Positions 8,569 through 18,743 of a DNA stretch of 64,000 bases are shown here, in pieces; position 1 is the stretch's first letter; each line of letters begins with the position of its first letter. The notes beneath the pieces were generated by a model. The model did no database searches. It had not been told where the DNA came from and saw only the letters and a list, made by a program, of their open reading frames with translations. The position numbers and the translations under genes are program-made. This DNA comes from Mycoavidus sp. HKI (GTDB taxonomy: Bacteria > Pseudomonadota > Gammaproteobacteria > Burkholderiales > Burkholderiaceae): positions 62,001 to 126,000 of the forward strand of contig NZ_CP076444.2 in the NCBI RefSeq assembly GCF_020023735.2, given 5' to 3'.

Positions 8569-9011
8569 TTTGGCGCGAGCATCGTTTTTCGGCACTTACG
8601 CGCGCCACAGTGGCATGCATAAGCCAGTTTTAACGCTTTAGTGTGGCGTGCATCACAGACTAGCCCATAATCATAAAATAATTCTTTGCCTGCTTCGATC
8701 GTGCGTGACGCGTAGATGTAAATACGCCCATTAATTTCTTCAGCATAGCAATTTGGCGCGCATGAATGATTTATCCAACGCGCGCTGTTACCTCCAAAAT
8801 TAGCATCGATGACATTGCCATCGTCCAAAGCGAAATAAAAGGTGTGATTGGGTTCATCTGGATTCCAAGGGTGACGTCTTTCAGCTTCTTCCCATGAAAT
8901 AAGCTCACCTTTGTATTCAAAAATACGTTCGTCTGCAAGCAATCGCCGCGCAGCAAACACCCCTCGTCCATGCACGCTTGAGCGGCGTACGGCCATTTTG
9001 CGCAAGCTCAT
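8565..9011 (-). CDS. SET-domain protein-lysine methyltransferase
   Basis: The 148-residue protein is nearly all SET domain: the early HGRGVFAA motif, the core [11 protein letters not shown], the catalytic tyrosine region ELFYDYG, and a post-SET cysteine cluster CHCGARKC that normally binds zinc with a core cysteine. SET enzymes transfer methyl from S-adenosylmethionine to lysine. The target here is unknown. There is no signal peptide. The start ATG 9011 has GAGGAA seven bases upstream. It is coupled (ATGA) to the exonuclease gene downstream. Similar small SET proteins occur in Burkholderia, so it need not be a host-directed effector, though in a eukaryote-associated bacterium that is possible. 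Confidence 0.92.
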   Translation of the reverse strand: MSLRKMAVRRSSVHGRGVFAARRLLADERIFEYKGELISWEEAERRHPWNPDEPNHTFYFALDDGNVIDANFGGNSARWINHSCAPNCYAEEINGRIYIYASRTIEAGKELFYDYGLVCDARHTKALKLAYACHCGARKCRKTMLAPK

Positions 9012-9107
9012 CCAAGCGTTCCTCTTTTTACTAATGAATTGTTTAGGTTATTCATCCAGCAAGCCTTTTCAACATAATGCCTAGAATTTCTCTTCGTTCA
9101 GCAGATG

Positions 9108-10229
9108 TCAATTACGCCAAAGCTGACATTGTTGGCGCACTGTTTCATGCAAAGAGCCTTGCTCGCGATATACCTCGCGCAGCCAGGTCGCATCATTTGT
9201 CTGCTCTTGAGCAAGCTTGCGCACCACTTCAAGCGCGTCTGTACACTCTAATTCTTGTGCGTGTGGCATAAGCACATCAAGGGTCATCATGATATCTTGT
9301 GCAATCGTACGCCGCTCGCCGCTTTGTGGATTAACATTCATCCCTGCAAGTCCAAAGCGGCACGCCTCAAATCGGTTAAAGTTGTAAACTAGGTAATCGT
9401 CTTCATGCAGTGTTAATGGCCTATCAAGCAATAAGTAGCGTGCCAGCGCCTGAATATAGCAAGCAATGGCGGCTGCTTTTTCTACTGATAATGGCGTATC
9501 CATCACGCGAACTTCAACTGTGCCAAAGTTAGGTTTTGGTCTAATATCCCAATAAAAATCCTTCATGCTCTGAATTACGCCGGTACTGATCATCTTTGCG
9601 TAATATTCTTCAAAATCAGACCAAGTCAGCGCAAAAGGTGCACGGCCACTCATTGGAAAAGCAAATACTGAATTCAGTCGGGCTGAATGAAAACCCGTAT
9701 CTGCTCCTTGCACGAAGGGCGATGATGCCGATAGGGCAATAAAATGCGGGATATAGCGTGATAATGAATGAAGCAAAAAAAGCGAGCTGTCTGCGTCTGG
9801 GCAACCAATGTGAACATGCTGGCCAAATATAGTAAATTGTTTTGCAAGATAGCCGTACAGTTCCGATATATAGTGAAAACGTGGTTCATCGGAAATCTGC
9901 CGGTCATGCCAGCGCTGAAATGCATGGGTGCCACCGCCACATAAGCCAATATTCAGTTTTTCAGCTGCCGTGACCAATACATCACGGAGTACTCCCAAAT
10001 CAGTCAATGCTTGATGGTAATTGGTGCAAATACCAGTTGCCATTTCGATCATGCTCTCTGTGATCTCAAGTTTGATATCACCTGGCACTTTTTGATCCTT
10101 AACCAGCCGCATCAGATCTGAGGCGGCTTTAGTTAGATCATAATCGTGTGTGTTAACGAGTTGAATTTCAAGCTCTATACCAAAAGTAAACGGCTTAGAT
10201 GGGTTAAAAGGTTCAAGACTCATTGTCAA
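9108..10229 (-). CDS. ybdK: Carboxylate-amine ligase, YbdK family (weak glutamate-cysteine ligase)
   Basis: The 373-residue protein of the GCS2 family begins with [10 protein letters not shown], the ATP-grasp-like glutamate-cysteine ligase signature. It contains [10 protein letters not shown] and [11 protein letters not shown], family motifs around the metal and substrate site. The family joins glutamate and cysteine using ATP, often weakly, and the true substrate is usually not known. Two starts are possible: TTG 10229, five bases after AGGAG, or ATG 10223, eleven bases after it. It sits alone between the SET gene and the antiporter gene, all on the minus strand, 50 bp from the antiporter stop. 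Confidence 0.9.
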   Translation of the reverse strand: MTMSLEPFNPSKPFTFGIELEIQLVNTHDYDLTKAASDLMRLVKDQKVPGDIKLEITESMIEMATGICTNYHQALTDLGVLRDVLVTAAEKLNIGLCGGGTHAFQRWHDRQISDEPRFHYISELYGYLAKQFTIFGQHVHIGCPDADSSLFLLHSLSRYIPHFIALSASSPFVQGADTGFHSARLNSVFAFPMSGRAPFALTWSDFEEYYAKMISTGVIQSMKDFYWDIRPKPNFGTVEVRVMDTPLSVEKAAAIACYIQALARYLLLDRPLTLHEDDYLVYNFNRFEACRFGLAGMNVNPQSGERRTIAQDIMMTLDVLMPHAQELECTDALEVVRKLAQEQTNDATWLREVYREQGSLHETVRQQCQLWRN

Positions 10230-10279
10230 GCTAACTCCTATTTAGAACAACCCTCTAAAAGGGCCGTCCCGGATAATTT

Positions 10280-11470
10280 TTATTGCCTTCGTTCACCGAT
10301 AGACGATAGGCTCGAATAGACCAGAAGCGGCGTGAATAATTGCAAGATGACAATTGCGCACAGCATAATTGCTCGTAATTGCGGATCAAAATCTGGATAA
10401 AGATTATAAGTATTTTCAACTAACAGATAAGCAAAGGCAGACATTGGTGCTAGTGCTAAACCAAGTACCACACCCTGTTTTACATTAATTCCACTCGGCT
10501 TAGCAAAAGTTAAAACGCCAATCAGTTTTGCCAGCATACGTGCAGCAATCATCGCCAGCGCCGCAAACCCGCCAAGAGCTACGTAGCTCCATTTAAATGA
10601 AATCAGCGTAATAACAAAAAGGACTACCGTTAAAAGCCAGCCTGCGGTACCGAAGTGTGCTGGCCATAACTGTGGACGCGGATCGAAATTTTTAAGAATA
10701 ATGCCAGCCGCGAGCAAAGCGAGAAGAGTCGAGAGCTCTAGCATGTGGGTAATCGCAATGGCTAGTAGTACGAGTCCAATTAAGATAACAAACGAATGCT
10801 CGTCTTGTAAATTGACCCGCCGACAGCTACGCGCAAGCACATAGGCTACCGCGAGTGAGCCTACGATAAGATACAAGGGCTCAGTTAGCGTAGCAAATAG
10901 ATTGCCATAGTATTCTTGGTGCATCCAAGTTGATACAAGTTCTAACAGGACCACCGCATACATACTATTTAGCGCGGTCAATGCGAGTAATCTTTCGGTA
11001 ACTTGTCCCTCGCTTTTAAGTTCATTTTTTAACTGGATGACCATTGTAGGTGAAGTTGCAATTGCAATAGACGCGATCACTGTTGTTGTCATCAGTGGAA
11101 CACCTATCAGTTGCAATACGATCATCACCATAGCGAAGGTTAATGTGGCTTCAGCAAGGCTGGTTGCAATCAGCCATGGATTCTTACGAATCCATCGTAA
11201 GCTAAGCCGGCTACCTAATTCAAAGAGCAGCATTCCAAGTGCTACGTCCATTAAAAATCGCGCATCATTGGCTAGCGCACTATCAATCACGCCAAAGCCT
11301 GCCGAACCTGCAAGCAAGCCGATAATGCTATAGCCTGTAATGCGTGGCAGACGCCATGCTTTCCAGCACAATTCACCACATAAACCTGCTGTTAGTAGAG
11401 TCAGCCCTACCCAAAACACTGCATCTGGAACGAGTGGCCAATGAGGCAAATATGAAAACGCCGATTTCAT
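10280..11470 (-). CDS. Cation:proton antiporter (CPA2/KefB-like membrane domain)
   Basis: The protein has 396 residues from ATG 11470. Hydrophobic segments run throughout, about 11-13 in number, with the family's repeated features, such as GYSIIGLLAG near the N-terminus and LFELGSRLSLRWI. It is a monovalent cation/proton exchanger of the inner membrane. It has only the transport domain, with no C-terminal TrkA-N/RCK nucleotide-binding domain as in KefB/KefC. ATG 11470 is preferred because AAGGAAAG lies just before it. A longer frame reaches 11557 but adds an N-terminus unlike the family. The ion cannot be inferred. Confidence 0.85.
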   Translation of the reverse strand: MKSAFSYLPHWPLVPDAVFWVGLTLLTAGLCGELCWKAWRLPRITGYSIIGLLAGSAGFGVIDSALANDARFLMDVALGMLLFELGSRLSLRWIRKNPWLIATSLAEATLTFAMVMIVLQLIGVPLMTTTVIASIAIATSPTMVIQLKNELKSEGQVTERLLALTALNSMYAVVLLELVSTWMHQEYYGNLFATLTEPLYLIVGSLAVAYVLARSCRRVNLQDEHSFVILIGLVLLAIAITHMLELSTLLALLAAGIILKNFDPRPQLWPAHFGTAGWLLTVVLFVITLISFKWSYVALGGFAALAMIAARMLAKLIGVLTFAKPSGINVKQGVVLGLALAPMSAFAYLLVENTYNLYPDFDPQLRAIMLCAIVILQLFTPLLVYSSLSSIGERRQ

Positions 11471-11962
11471 CAGTAACTTTCCTTGGTTAAACAATGTTGC
11501 AGAAGTTGGATCTACGTACTTGCATAGTGCTTGATACGGATACCTATCAATGCACATTAGTTGTTCTACGAGCTAAGCGAATGCATTAAAAGGCAATAGC
11601 CCTCTTACTATTTTTAGTGAACAGAGTGGCTTGATACATTTGGAGAGCCCTTATTGTGCCACAGCTTTTGGGAAGATTTTCATTTGAAATAAAGATAAGT
11701 ATTTGGCGTTGGAAGGCGAGTTGTCTAGGTTTACTGGTTTTTATAATAGCTTTATATATACAAATAGTAGTAACAATAAGCCTCCAAGATTTCTGTGGAA
11801 AAGTAGATTTTTCGCTTTGAAATCAAGTGGATAGAAGATATATAAGCGCTTGTAAAAATATCGTATGGGGAAGTGGATAAAGAGGATAACTTTTTTCTGA
11901 AGTTGAAAAAGAGGGAGTTATCCAGAATGCGTCCACATCATTTCCTCAGGATTAGAGTCTAC

Positions 11963-11986
11963 TTATCCACAGCCTTTTGTGGATAA
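11963..11986. promoter_or_regulatory. Inverted pair of perfect DnaA boxes
   Basis: TTATCCACA (11963-11971) faces TGTGGATAA (11978-11986) with six bases between them. Both match the consensus box exactly. Together they form a palindrome that could also fold as a hairpin. Confidence 0.7.
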
Positions 11987-12020
11987 GTAAGATGAGTTGT
12001 TTAGGTCAATGAGTAGAAAT

Positions 12021-12036
12021 TGTTTCACGTGAAACA
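12021..12036. promoter_or_regulatory. parS centromere site 1
   Basis: A perfect 16-bp palindrome TGTTTCACGTGAAACA, the universal ParB-binding site, 93 bp before mnmG. The partner genes parA and parB lie 2.8 kb downstream. Confidence 0.95.
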
Positions 12037-12075
12037 GTCATCAAAAAACATTATTTATGTGAAGTCTTTAACCGT

Positions 12076-12081
12076 TATAAT
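12076..12081 (+). promoter_or_regulatory. Candidate -10 element of the mnmG promoter
   Basis: TATAAT occurs 48 bp before the mnmG start. No good -35 hexamer is visible at the right distance, so the promoter is uncertain. Confidence 0.35.
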
Positions 12082-12128
12082 AAAAGACCAAAAATTTTGA
12101 AGGTTCACGCGACAACGTGTGAAATGCA

Positions 12129-14084
12129 ATGCTTTATCCAACAGAATTCGATGTCATTATTGTCGGCGGTGGCCACGCTGGTACAGAAGCGGCTTTAGCT
12201 AGCGCTCGTATGGGTTGTAACACACTGCTGTTAACCCATAATATTGAAACTTTAGGCCAAATGAGCTGTAATCCGTCAATTGGCGGAATTGGCAAGGGAC
12301 ATCTGGTTAAAGAAATTGATGCGTTAGGGGGAGCAATGGCCCTAGCAATAGATGAGGCGGGCATCCAGTTTCGTACACTTAACTCATCAAAAGGCCCAGC
12401 AGTGCGAGCGACTCGGGCTCAAGCCGATCGCGTGTTATATAAACAAGCGATCCGTCATCGTTTAGAAACTCAGCCTAATTTGCATTTATTTCAGCAAGCT
12501 GTGACTGATTTAATAGTTCAAGGTGATCGAGTAACTGGTGTTCAAACCCAGTTAGGTATCCATTTTAGCGCGCGATCAGTCGTGCTCACTGCGGGTACGT
12601 TCTTAGATGGAAAAATTCATGTTGGATTAAATCATCATTCTGGTGGTCGCGCAGGCGATCCAGCCGCAGTTCAACTTTCTGCACGTCTTAAAGAATTGAA
12701 GCTCGCGCAAGGACGGTTGAAAACAGGAACCCCACCGCGGATTGATGGCCGTACTATTGATTTTTCAAAGCTGCAAGAGCAACCAGGAGATAACCCGACT
12801 CCAATTTTTTCTTTTATCGGACATGCTCACCAACACCCTGCTCAATTATCATGCTGGATAACCCACACTAATCAGCGCACGCATGACATCATTCGTGCAA
12901 GCTTAGATAGATCACCGATGTATACAGGAGTGATTGAAGGAACCGGGCCACGCTACTGTCCATCCATTGAAGATAAAATTCACCGTTTTGCAGATAAAAC
13001 TGCGCATCAAATTTTTCTTGAGCCAGAAGGGTTGTTGACGCATGAAATTTACCCAAATGGAATTTCCACAAGTTTGCCTTTTGATGTTCAATTAGAACTT
13101 GTACGTTCGATGTCTGGACTGGAACATGCGCATATTTTGCGGCCAGGCTATGCGATTGAATATGATTATTTTGATCCACGTGGCTTAAAAGCATCATTAG
13201 AAACAAAAGCCATTCAAAATCTCTTCTTTGCTGGCCAAATTAATGGCACAACTGGCTATGAAGAAGCGGCTGCACAAGGGCTTTTGGCGGGGATAAATGC
13301 AGCGCTTAAAGTTCAAGAAAAATCGGCCTGGGTTCCACGCCGCGATCAAGCTTATTTAGGCGTATTGATTGATGATTTAGTGACACGTGGTGTCTGTGAG
13401 CCTTATAGAATGTTTACAAGCCGGGCTGAATATAGGCTCAGTTTGAGGGAAGACAATGCTGATATGCGTTTAACTGAAATAGGCTGGAATTTAGGTGTTG
13501 TTGATAAAGTTCGTTGGGAAATTTTTAGCCGCAAGCGCGAAGCTGTTTCACGTGAAACAAAAAGACTAAAATCAATTCGTGTGACTCCAAAGACACTATC
13601 AGCAGAAGAGGCAACTTCATTATTAGGTAAGCCTATTGAACACGAATATAGCCTTGCCGATCTGTTACGACGTCCAGGTATTAGTTATACGGCGCTTATG
13701 GCGATGCAAAATAGTGTTTATGTCCCTACGGAAGCGCTAGCGGATGATGAGTACCTAAGGCAACAAATCCAAGAGCAGGTAGAAATCAGTCTTAAATACG
13801 AAGGGTATATTGAGCGCCAGGCGAACGAGATTGAACGGAATGAGGCACATGAAAATACCAGCCTACCCAATAAGTTTGATTACACTAAGGTTCGTGGTTT
13901 GTCGGTTGAAGTGTGCCAAAAATTAAATCAATATCAACCGGAAACCATAGGGCAAGCTTCACGAATTTCCGGCGTGACGCCTGCCGCGATTTCACTTTTG
14001 ATGGTTCATTTGAAAAAGAAATTTAATCAAAATATCCAGTTAAATTCCGCGGAAACAAATAATAACCAACAATCGAAGGCTTGA
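12129..14084 (+). CDS. mnmG: tRNA uridine-5-carboxymethylaminomethyl modification enzyme MnmG (GidA)
   Basis: The 651-residue FAD-binding protein, with MnmE, modifies the wobble uridine of several tRNAs, using methylene-tetrahydrofolate. The N-terminal dinucleotide-binding motif [17 protein letters not shown] and the family signatures [21 protein letters not shown] and [16 protein letters not shown] are all present. The length is normal. It is the first gene of the mnmG-rsmG-parA-parB run. The coding sequence itself contains a parS site at 13544. The start ATG 12129 has no strong ribosome site. Confidence 0.97.
   Translation: MLYPTEFDVIIVGGGHAGTEAALASARMGCNTLLLTHNIETLGQMSCNPSIGGIGKGHLVKEIDALGGAMALAIDEAGIQFRTLNSSKGPAVRATRAQADRVLYKQAIRHRLETQPNLHLFQQAVTDLIVQGDRVTGVQTQLGIHFSARSVVLTAGTFLDGKIHVGLNHHSGGRAGDPAAVQLSARLKELKLAQGRLKTGTPPRIDGRTIDFSKLQEQPGDNPTPIFSFIGHAHQHPAQLSCWITHTNQRTHDIIRASLDRSPMYTGVIEGTGPRYCPSIEDKIHRFADKTAHQIFLEPEGLLTHEIYPNGISTSLPFDVQLELVRSMSGLEHAHILRPGYAIEYDYFDPRGLKASLETKAIQNLFFAGQINGTTGYEEAAAQGLLAGINAALKVQEKSAWVPRRDQAYLGVLIDDLVTRGVCEPYRMFTSRAEYRLSLREDNADMRLTEIGWNLGVVDKVRWEIFSRKREAVSRETKRLKSIRVTPKTLSAEEATSLLGKPIEHEYSLADLLRRPGISYTALMAMQNSVYVPTEALADDEYLRQQIQEQVEISLKYEGYIERQANEIERNEAHENTSLPNKFDYTKVRGLSVEVCQKLNQYQPETIGQASRISGVTPAAISLLMVHLKKKFNQNIQLNSAETNNNQQSKA
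13544..13559. promoter_or_regulatory. parS centromere site 2, inside mnmG
   Basis: A perfect 16-bp TGTTTCACGTGAAACA embedded in mnmG codons about 472-477 (reading VSRET), 1.5 kb from site 1. Confidence 0.95.
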
Positions 14085-14132
14085 TAAATTGAGCTATATG
14101 GTTCAATTGATTTCGCTTTATTTAAAAACAAT

Positions 14133-14795
14133 ATGCAAATAAATTCACGGTTGCTTGCCAATACGCTTAATGAAGGCGCTATGGCAGCAGGTGTTGTACT
14201 GAATGACAACCAGCAAACGCGTTTGCTGGCTTATCTTGAATTACTTACGAAGTGGAACCGGGTCTATAATCTAACCGCGATCCGTGATCCGTATCAGATG
14301 TTAGTCCAACATTTACTGGATTCATTAGCCATTCTGCCCCACCTTAGCCGGTGTGCCCCATCAAATTTGCTTGATGTTGGCTCTGGTGGTGGTTTGCCAG
14401 GGGTTGTCTTGGCGATTGCGCAACCCGCTTGGAAGGTGACGTTGAATGATATTGTTCACAAGAAAACGGCTTTCTTGCAGCAAGCCAAAGTAACGCTCGC
14501 CTTGCCAAATGTTGCCGTTGTAACAGGCCGGATTGAGTCATTGCAGCCAGGCGTTGAGGTTGAGCAGCCGTTTGATATCATTCTTTCCCGTGCTTTTGCT
14601 AAATTAGCGGATTTTGTCTCACTTGCTCGCCATTTGTTAGCCCCAGGCGGTTCAATCTGGGCAATGAAAGGCACCCAGCCGGCAACAGAAATAGAGGCCT
14701 TACCGGCTGATGCGAAGGTCGTCAATATGATTGAGCTTGCGGTTCCGTTCCTTGATGCGAAACGGCATCTTGTTCAAATCAAGCTTGGCGCTTGA
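14133..14795 (+). CDS. rsmG: 16S rRNA (guanine-527-N7)-methyltransferase RsmG (GidB)
   Basis: The 220-residue Rossmann-fold methyltransferase uses S-adenosylmethionine to methylate G527 of 16S rRNA. Visible features are [26 protein letters not shown] and the cofactor loop [17 protein letters not shown], all standard for the family. The length is normal. It starts 48 bp after mnmG and is followed 16 bp later by parA, so the run is probably co-transcribed. Confidence 0.97.
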   Translation: MQINSRLLANTLNEGAMAAGVVLNDNQQTRLLAYLELLTKWNRVYNLTAIRDPYQMLVQHLLDSLAILPHLSRCAPSNLLDVGSGGGLPGVVLAIAQPAWKVTLNDIVHKKTAFLQQAKVTLALPNVAVVTGRIESLQPGVEVEQPFDIILSRAFAKLADFVSLARHLLAPGGSIWAMKGTQPATEIEALPADAKVVNMIELAVPFLDAKRHLVQIKLGA

Positions 14796-14811
14796 AATAA
14801 AAGGCTAGATA

Positions 14812-15579
14812 ATGGTTAAAATCTTTTGCGTTGCAAACCAAAAAGGTGGGGTTGGTAAAACCACCACCACGGTCAATCTTGCTGCTAGTCTAGCTGCGCA
14901 TAAGCAGCGCGTCTTGTTAGTTGATCTTGATCCGCAGGGCAATGCAACGATGGGCAGTGGTATTGACAAGACGCAGTGTGAATCTACGCTTTATGATGTT
15001 TTAGTGGATGGCACAGCATTTGCCGAGGTACGCGTAAAATCAGCAGCAGGCTATGATGTGCTACCTGCTAACCGTGAGCTCGCTGGTGCTGAAATTGAGC
15101 TTGTTAACCGTCCTCAAAGAGAGCGACAACTTAAAAATGCGATTGCTACCGTTAGTGCGGAATATGATTTCATCTTAATCGATTGTCCACCCGCATTATC
15201 ATTACTTACGCTCAATGGCTTATGTTGCGCTAATGGCGTAATTATCCCAATGCAATGTGAGTATTTTGCGCTTGAGGGTCTTTCTGATTTAATCGACACG
15301 ATTAAGCGTGTGCATGCCAATCTCAACCGTGAGCTGCAAATTATTGGTTTATTACGGGTCATGTTCGATTCACGGATTACGTTACAACAACAAGTATCCG
15401 ATCAACTCGAGCAGCATTTTGGCGATAAAGTGTTTAATACCATTATTCCGCGCAATGTGCGGCTAGCAGAAGCGCCTAGTCATGGCATGCCTGGCGTGGT
15501 TTTTGATCGAAACTCCCGAGGCGCACAAGCTTATATGCAATTTGGCGTCGAGATGATTAAGCGTATTCGGGCAAAATAG
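14812..15579 (+). CDS. parA: Chromosome partitioning ATPase ParA (Soj)
   Basis: The 255-residue protein has the deviant Walker A box KGGVGKTTTTVNLAA near the N-terminus, the Walker A' motif DLDPQGNATMG and the Walker B region FILIDCPPALS. It lacks the N-terminal helix-turn-helix of plasmid P1-type ParA proteins, so it is the chromosomal type. It binds DNA without sequence specificity and moves ParB-parS complexes. The parB gene follows after 17 bp, and two parS sites lie within 3 kb upstream. Confidence 0.97.
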   Translation: MVKIFCVANQKGGVGKTTTTVNLAASLAAHKQRVLLVDLDPQGNATMGSGIDKTQCESTLYDVLVDGTAFAEVRVKSAAGYDVLPANRELAGAEIELVNRPQRERQLKNAIATVSAEYDFILIDCPPALSLLTLNGLCCANGVIIPMQCEYFALEGLSDLIDTIKRVHANLNRELQIIGLLRVMFDSRITLQQQVSDQLEQHFGDKVFNTIIPRNVRLAEAPSHGMPGVVFDRNSRGAQAYMQFGVEMIKRIRAK

Positions 15580-15596
15580 AAACGAAAGAGAGCGAA

Positions 15597-16481
15597 ATGA
15601 ATGCAGTAAGCAGAAAAAAGGGTTTGGGACGCGGACTTGAAAGTTTGCTAGGCGCGGGAGTTCATGTGCTTGATAGCGCACCTCAAGAAGGCCGCCCAAC
15701 TACATTGCGACTCGCGCAATTGCAGCCCGGTAAATATCAGCCGCGTACCAGAATGGACGAAAGTGCATTGCAAGAGCTTGCAGCCAGTATTCGTGCCCAG
15801 GGTTTAATCCAGCCGCTTTTAGTACGTCCGCTTAGGAACAGTGACAACTATGAAATCATTGCGGGTGAGCGGCGCTTTCGGGCGGCAGGCTTGGCAGGAC
15901 TGAGTGAAGTGCCGGTCCTGGTCAGGGATGTTCCTGACCAAGCTGCTGCAGCAATGGCCTTGATTGAAAATATCCAGCGTGAAGATCTAAATCCGCTGGA
16001 AGAAGCACAAGGGATTCAACGCCTATTAAATGAATTTGATTTTACCCATGAACAAGCGGCGCAAGCGGTTGGCCGCTCGCGTAGCGCAGTGTCAAATTTA
16101 TTGCGCTTACTTAATCTAGCGCAGCCAGTGCAAGTTATGCTGGTTGCTGGAGATCTGGATATGGGGCATTCACGAGCGCTGTTGGCCGTGGATGCTGCTG
16201 CGCAGATCACACTTGCTAACCAGATTGTTAATCGACGGCTGTCTGTGCGTGAGGCTGAAAAACTGGTAACGGCCTCGCTTAAATCGACCCTAGCGTCACC
16301 TAAACGGGCGCATGAAAAAGGGCAAGATCTTATGCGGCTTGAAGAAGAACTCTCTGATGCGTTAGCGGCAACAGTTAAAATCAAATTAAAACGTAAAGGT
16401 CAAGGCCAGTTAACGATTGATTTTGGTGGACTTGATGCGCTTGAAGGCATTATTGAGCGTCTACGTGTTCATCAGGACTAG
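15597..16481 (+). CDS. parB: Chromosome partitioning protein ParB (Spo0J)
   Basis: The 294-residue protein has the N-terminal CTP-binding/CTPase region, with QPGKYQPR, LIQPLLVRP and the GERRFRA box. A central helix-turn-helix around QAAQAVGRSRSAVSNLLRLL reads parS. The C-terminal dimerisation region ends in IIERLRVHQD. It would load onto the two parS sites found nearby and slide to form the partition complex. It is co-directional with parA. A weak hairpin (GAGAG...CTCTC) follows the stop, then the promoter of the ATP synthase operon. Confidence 0.97.
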   Translation: MNAVSRKKGLGRGLESLLGAGVHVLDSAPQEGRPTTLRLAQLQPGKYQPRTRMDESALQELAASIRAQGLIQPLLVRPLRNSDNYEIIAGERRFRAAGLAGLSEVPVLVRDVPDQAAAAMALIENIQREDLNPLEEAQGIQRLLNEFDFTHEQAAQAVGRSRSAVSNLLRLLNLAQPVQVMLVAGDLDMGHSRALLAVDAAAQITLANQIVNRRLSVREAEKLVTASLKSTLASPKRAHEKGQDLMRLEEELSDALAATVKIKLKRKGQGQLTIDFGGLDALEGIIERLRVHQD

Positions 16482-16531
16482 AGAGTTACAAAAACTTCTC
16501 TCTTGATTAAAAAATCACTTAATACAAAAAC

Positions 16532-16560
16532 TTGAGCTCTGACACAGAATCGCTTACAAT
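16532..16560 (+). promoter_or_regulatory. Sigma-70-type promoter of the atp operon
   Basis: TTGAGC (16532-16537) and TACAAT (16555-16560) are separated by exactly 17 bp, about 100 bp before atpI. It is the only good candidate between parB and atpI. Confidence 0.7.
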
Positions 16561-16661
16561 TGCCCGCGCTGTTTGTTTATAGCGTGCGATCTCGCTTATG
16601 CCAGCCTTGTAAAAGTGGCAAACAGATGAGGATCCTTTTGTTCTTCCGCTTAGCGGTTTAA

Positions 16662-17012
16662 ATGAAGCGCTCAATGCGGATCACTCCATTCAAAGTTGTG
16701 CAGGCGCAAATAGCTTTGTCTGTTACGATGGCCGTGCTATTTGGAGCGTTTGCTAGTAAGCCAGGCAATGCCGTGCTATCTGCTTTAACCGGCGGAGCAA
16801 TCGGCTGGATACCCGCTGCTTTGTTTGCATTGCGCTTAAGTACACGAGTATCGGCAGCAAGCTGGGTGGTGGGCGAGGTAATGAAGATTGGCCTGACCAT
16901 TGCGATGTTTGTCGCAGCAGGGGTTTTTCTTCCCGCGATAAATTGGCTGGCTTTACTGGTGACTTACATTGTCGTGCTTAAAGTATATTGGGGCGCGCTG
17001 ATTTTGCGGTGA
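16662..17012 (+). CDS. atpI: ATP synthase accessory protein AtpI
   Basis: The 116-residue hydrophobic protein has about four membrane segments. AtpI is the first gene of proteobacterial atp operons and helps assemble the c-ring of the Fo motor. The sequence has an ALTGGAIGWIPAALFALRL stretch typical of the family. The start ATG 16662 has no clear Shine-Dalgarno sequence, fitting AtpI's low expression in other bacteria. It is followed by atpB after 69 bp. Confidence 0.88.
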   Translation: MKRSMRITPFKVVQAQIALSVTMAVLFGAFASKPGNAVLSALTGGAIGWIPAALFALRLSTRVSAASWVVGEVMKIGLTIAMFVAAGVFLPAINWLALLVTYIVVLKVYWGALILR

Positions 17013-17081
17013 AGGTAACGCAAATGCGGATAATCGCACAGAGAATTTTGTTGAATTGAGTTAAAAACGTAAATTTGAGAT

Positions 17082-17933
17082 ATGACGGCCGATACAGCAA
17101 CTCATACCCTAAACCCCTCTGGGTACATTGGGCACCATCTGCAGAATTTTTCGAATAAGCCACAAACTTCAATTGTGGATTTTTCAGTATGGCATATAGA
17201 TACCCTATTTTGGTCGGTGCTAATGGGTTTGGTTACGATTGGCGTGCTTTATTTTGCAGCGCGGCGTGCAACCAGTGGCGTGCCATCCCGCTTCCAGTGT
17301 GCTATTGAAATTCTGGTTGAGATGGTCGAAAGCCAATCGAAATCAATGATTCATGGTAGCCGCCGCTTTATTGCGCCACTTGCCTTAACGGTATTTCTTT
17401 GGGTCGCGCTGATGAATGCGCTAGATTTGCTGCCCGTTGATTTACCAGCGAAAATAATTGGCTGGCTTGGCTTAGCCAGCGTGATTCCTAATCACCGTAT
17501 TGTCCCGACCGCTGATCTAAATGCGACCTTAGGGATCGCCCTAGGGGTATTGCTTTTAATGTTGTATTACAGTGTTAAAGTAAAAGGTGTGGGTGGCTTT
17601 ACACGTGAACTGCTGTCGGCGCCTTTCGGTAAGCACCCTGCACTATGGCCTTTTAACTTATTGCTCAATGTTATTGAATATCTTGCTAAGACCATTTCAC
17701 TGGGTATGCGGCTCTTTGGCAATATGTATGCTGGAGAGTTGTTGTTCTTGTTGATTGCCCTGCTTGGTAGTTTGTGGAGTTTCGGTTTAGATGCCTCTAT
17801 TTTTGGTTTTGTTGGTCATGTGCTGGCCGGAAGTTTGTGGGCAATATTCCATATCTTAGTTGTGTTGTTGCAGGCATTTATTTTTATGATGCTGACGCTG
17901 GTGTATCTGGGTCAAGCACACGATAGTCATTAA
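17082..17933 (+). CDS. atpB: F1Fo ATP synthase subunit a
   Basis: The 283-residue membrane subunit forms the proton half-channels against the c-ring. Hydrophobic segments and the conserved [13 protein letters not shown] and [16 protein letters not shown] regions are present. The latter contains the essential arginine that faces the c-ring carboxylate. The length is typical for beta-proteobacteria. It is followed after 33 bp by atpE. Confidence 0.96.
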   Translation: MTADTATHTLNPSGYIGHHLQNFSNKPQTSIVDFSVWHIDTLFWSVLMGLVTIGVLYFAARRATSGVPSRFQCAIEILVEMVESQSKSMIHGSRRFIAPLALTVFLWVALMNALDLLPVDLPAKIIGWLGLASVIPNHRIVPTADLNATLGIALGVLLLMLYYSVKVKGVGGFTRELLSAPFGKHPALWPFNLLLNVIEYLAKTISLGMRLFGNMYAGELLFLLIALLGSLWSFGLDASIFGFVGHVLAGSLWAIFHILVVLLQAFIFMMLTLVYLGQAHDSH

Positions 17934-17945
17934 TTTTTGTTTTAA

Positions 17946-18236
<291 letters not shown>

Positions 18237-18270
18237 AGAACCCAGTGTATTTTCAGAATAAGGGCACATC

Positions 18271-18741
18271 GTGAATATTAACGCAACCCTCGTTGCGCAA
18301 GCGGTGGTGTTTTTGATCCTCGCATGGGTTACGATGAAATTCGTGTGGCCTCCGTTGATCAATGCACTGGATGAGCGCACCCAGAAAATCGCCGACGGCT
18401 TGGCCGCGGCGGAAAAGGGCAAAGCTGAGTTGGCCGTGGTGAATAAGCAGGTTGAACAGACCCTTGTGCAAGCGCGCGAGCAAGGTCAACAACGTGTTGC
18501 TGAAGCCGAAAAGCGGGCCCAGGTAGCCGCTGAGGAAATCAAGCGTAATGCGCAAAGCGAGGCGGCGCGCATTGTGGCGCAAGCCCAGGCGCAAGCTGAG
18601 CAGCAATTTGTGGCTGCCCGGCAAGCATTGCGTAATGAGGTTGCTGAACTCGCAGTTAAGGGCGCCGAACAAATTTTACGGCGCGAAATTGACAGTAAAG
18701 CGCATGCTGCATTATTGCAGCAACTCAAAACCGAGCTTTAA
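18271..18741 (+). CDS. atpF: F1Fo ATP synthase subunit b
   Basis: The 156-residue peripheral stalk subunit has an N-terminal membrane anchor (residues about 5-25, [20 protein letters not shown]). A long charged helix rich in Ala, Glu, Gln and Lys follows, which dimerises as the stator. This is the standard layout and length. GTG 18271 is the start. It is separated from atpH by two bases. Confidence 0.96.
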   Translation: MNINATLVAQAVVFLILAWVTMKFVWPPLINALDERTQKIADGLAAAEKGKAELAVVNKQVEQTLVQAREQGQQRVAEAEKRAQVAAEEIKRNAQSEAARIVAQAQAQAEQQFVAARQALRNEVAELAVKGAEQILRREIDSKAHAALLQQLKTEL

Positions 18742-18743
18742 CT

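Larger units (their letters stand above)
11471..12128. other. AT-rich intergenic region with DnaA-box-like motifs and parS; candidate replication-origin region
   Basis: The region of about 650 bp has no gene. Between 11794 and 11986 five DnaA-box-like 9-mers occur: TGTGGAAAA (11794), AGTGGATAA (11872), TTATCCAGA (11918), and perfect TTATCCACA (11963) and TGTGGATAA (11978). A perfect parS follows at 12021. With mnmG, rsmG, parA and parB next to it, this resembles origin-proximal DNA of many proteobacteria. Without dnaA/dnaN in view or a strand-skew calculation, the origin call stays tentative. Confidence 0.45.
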
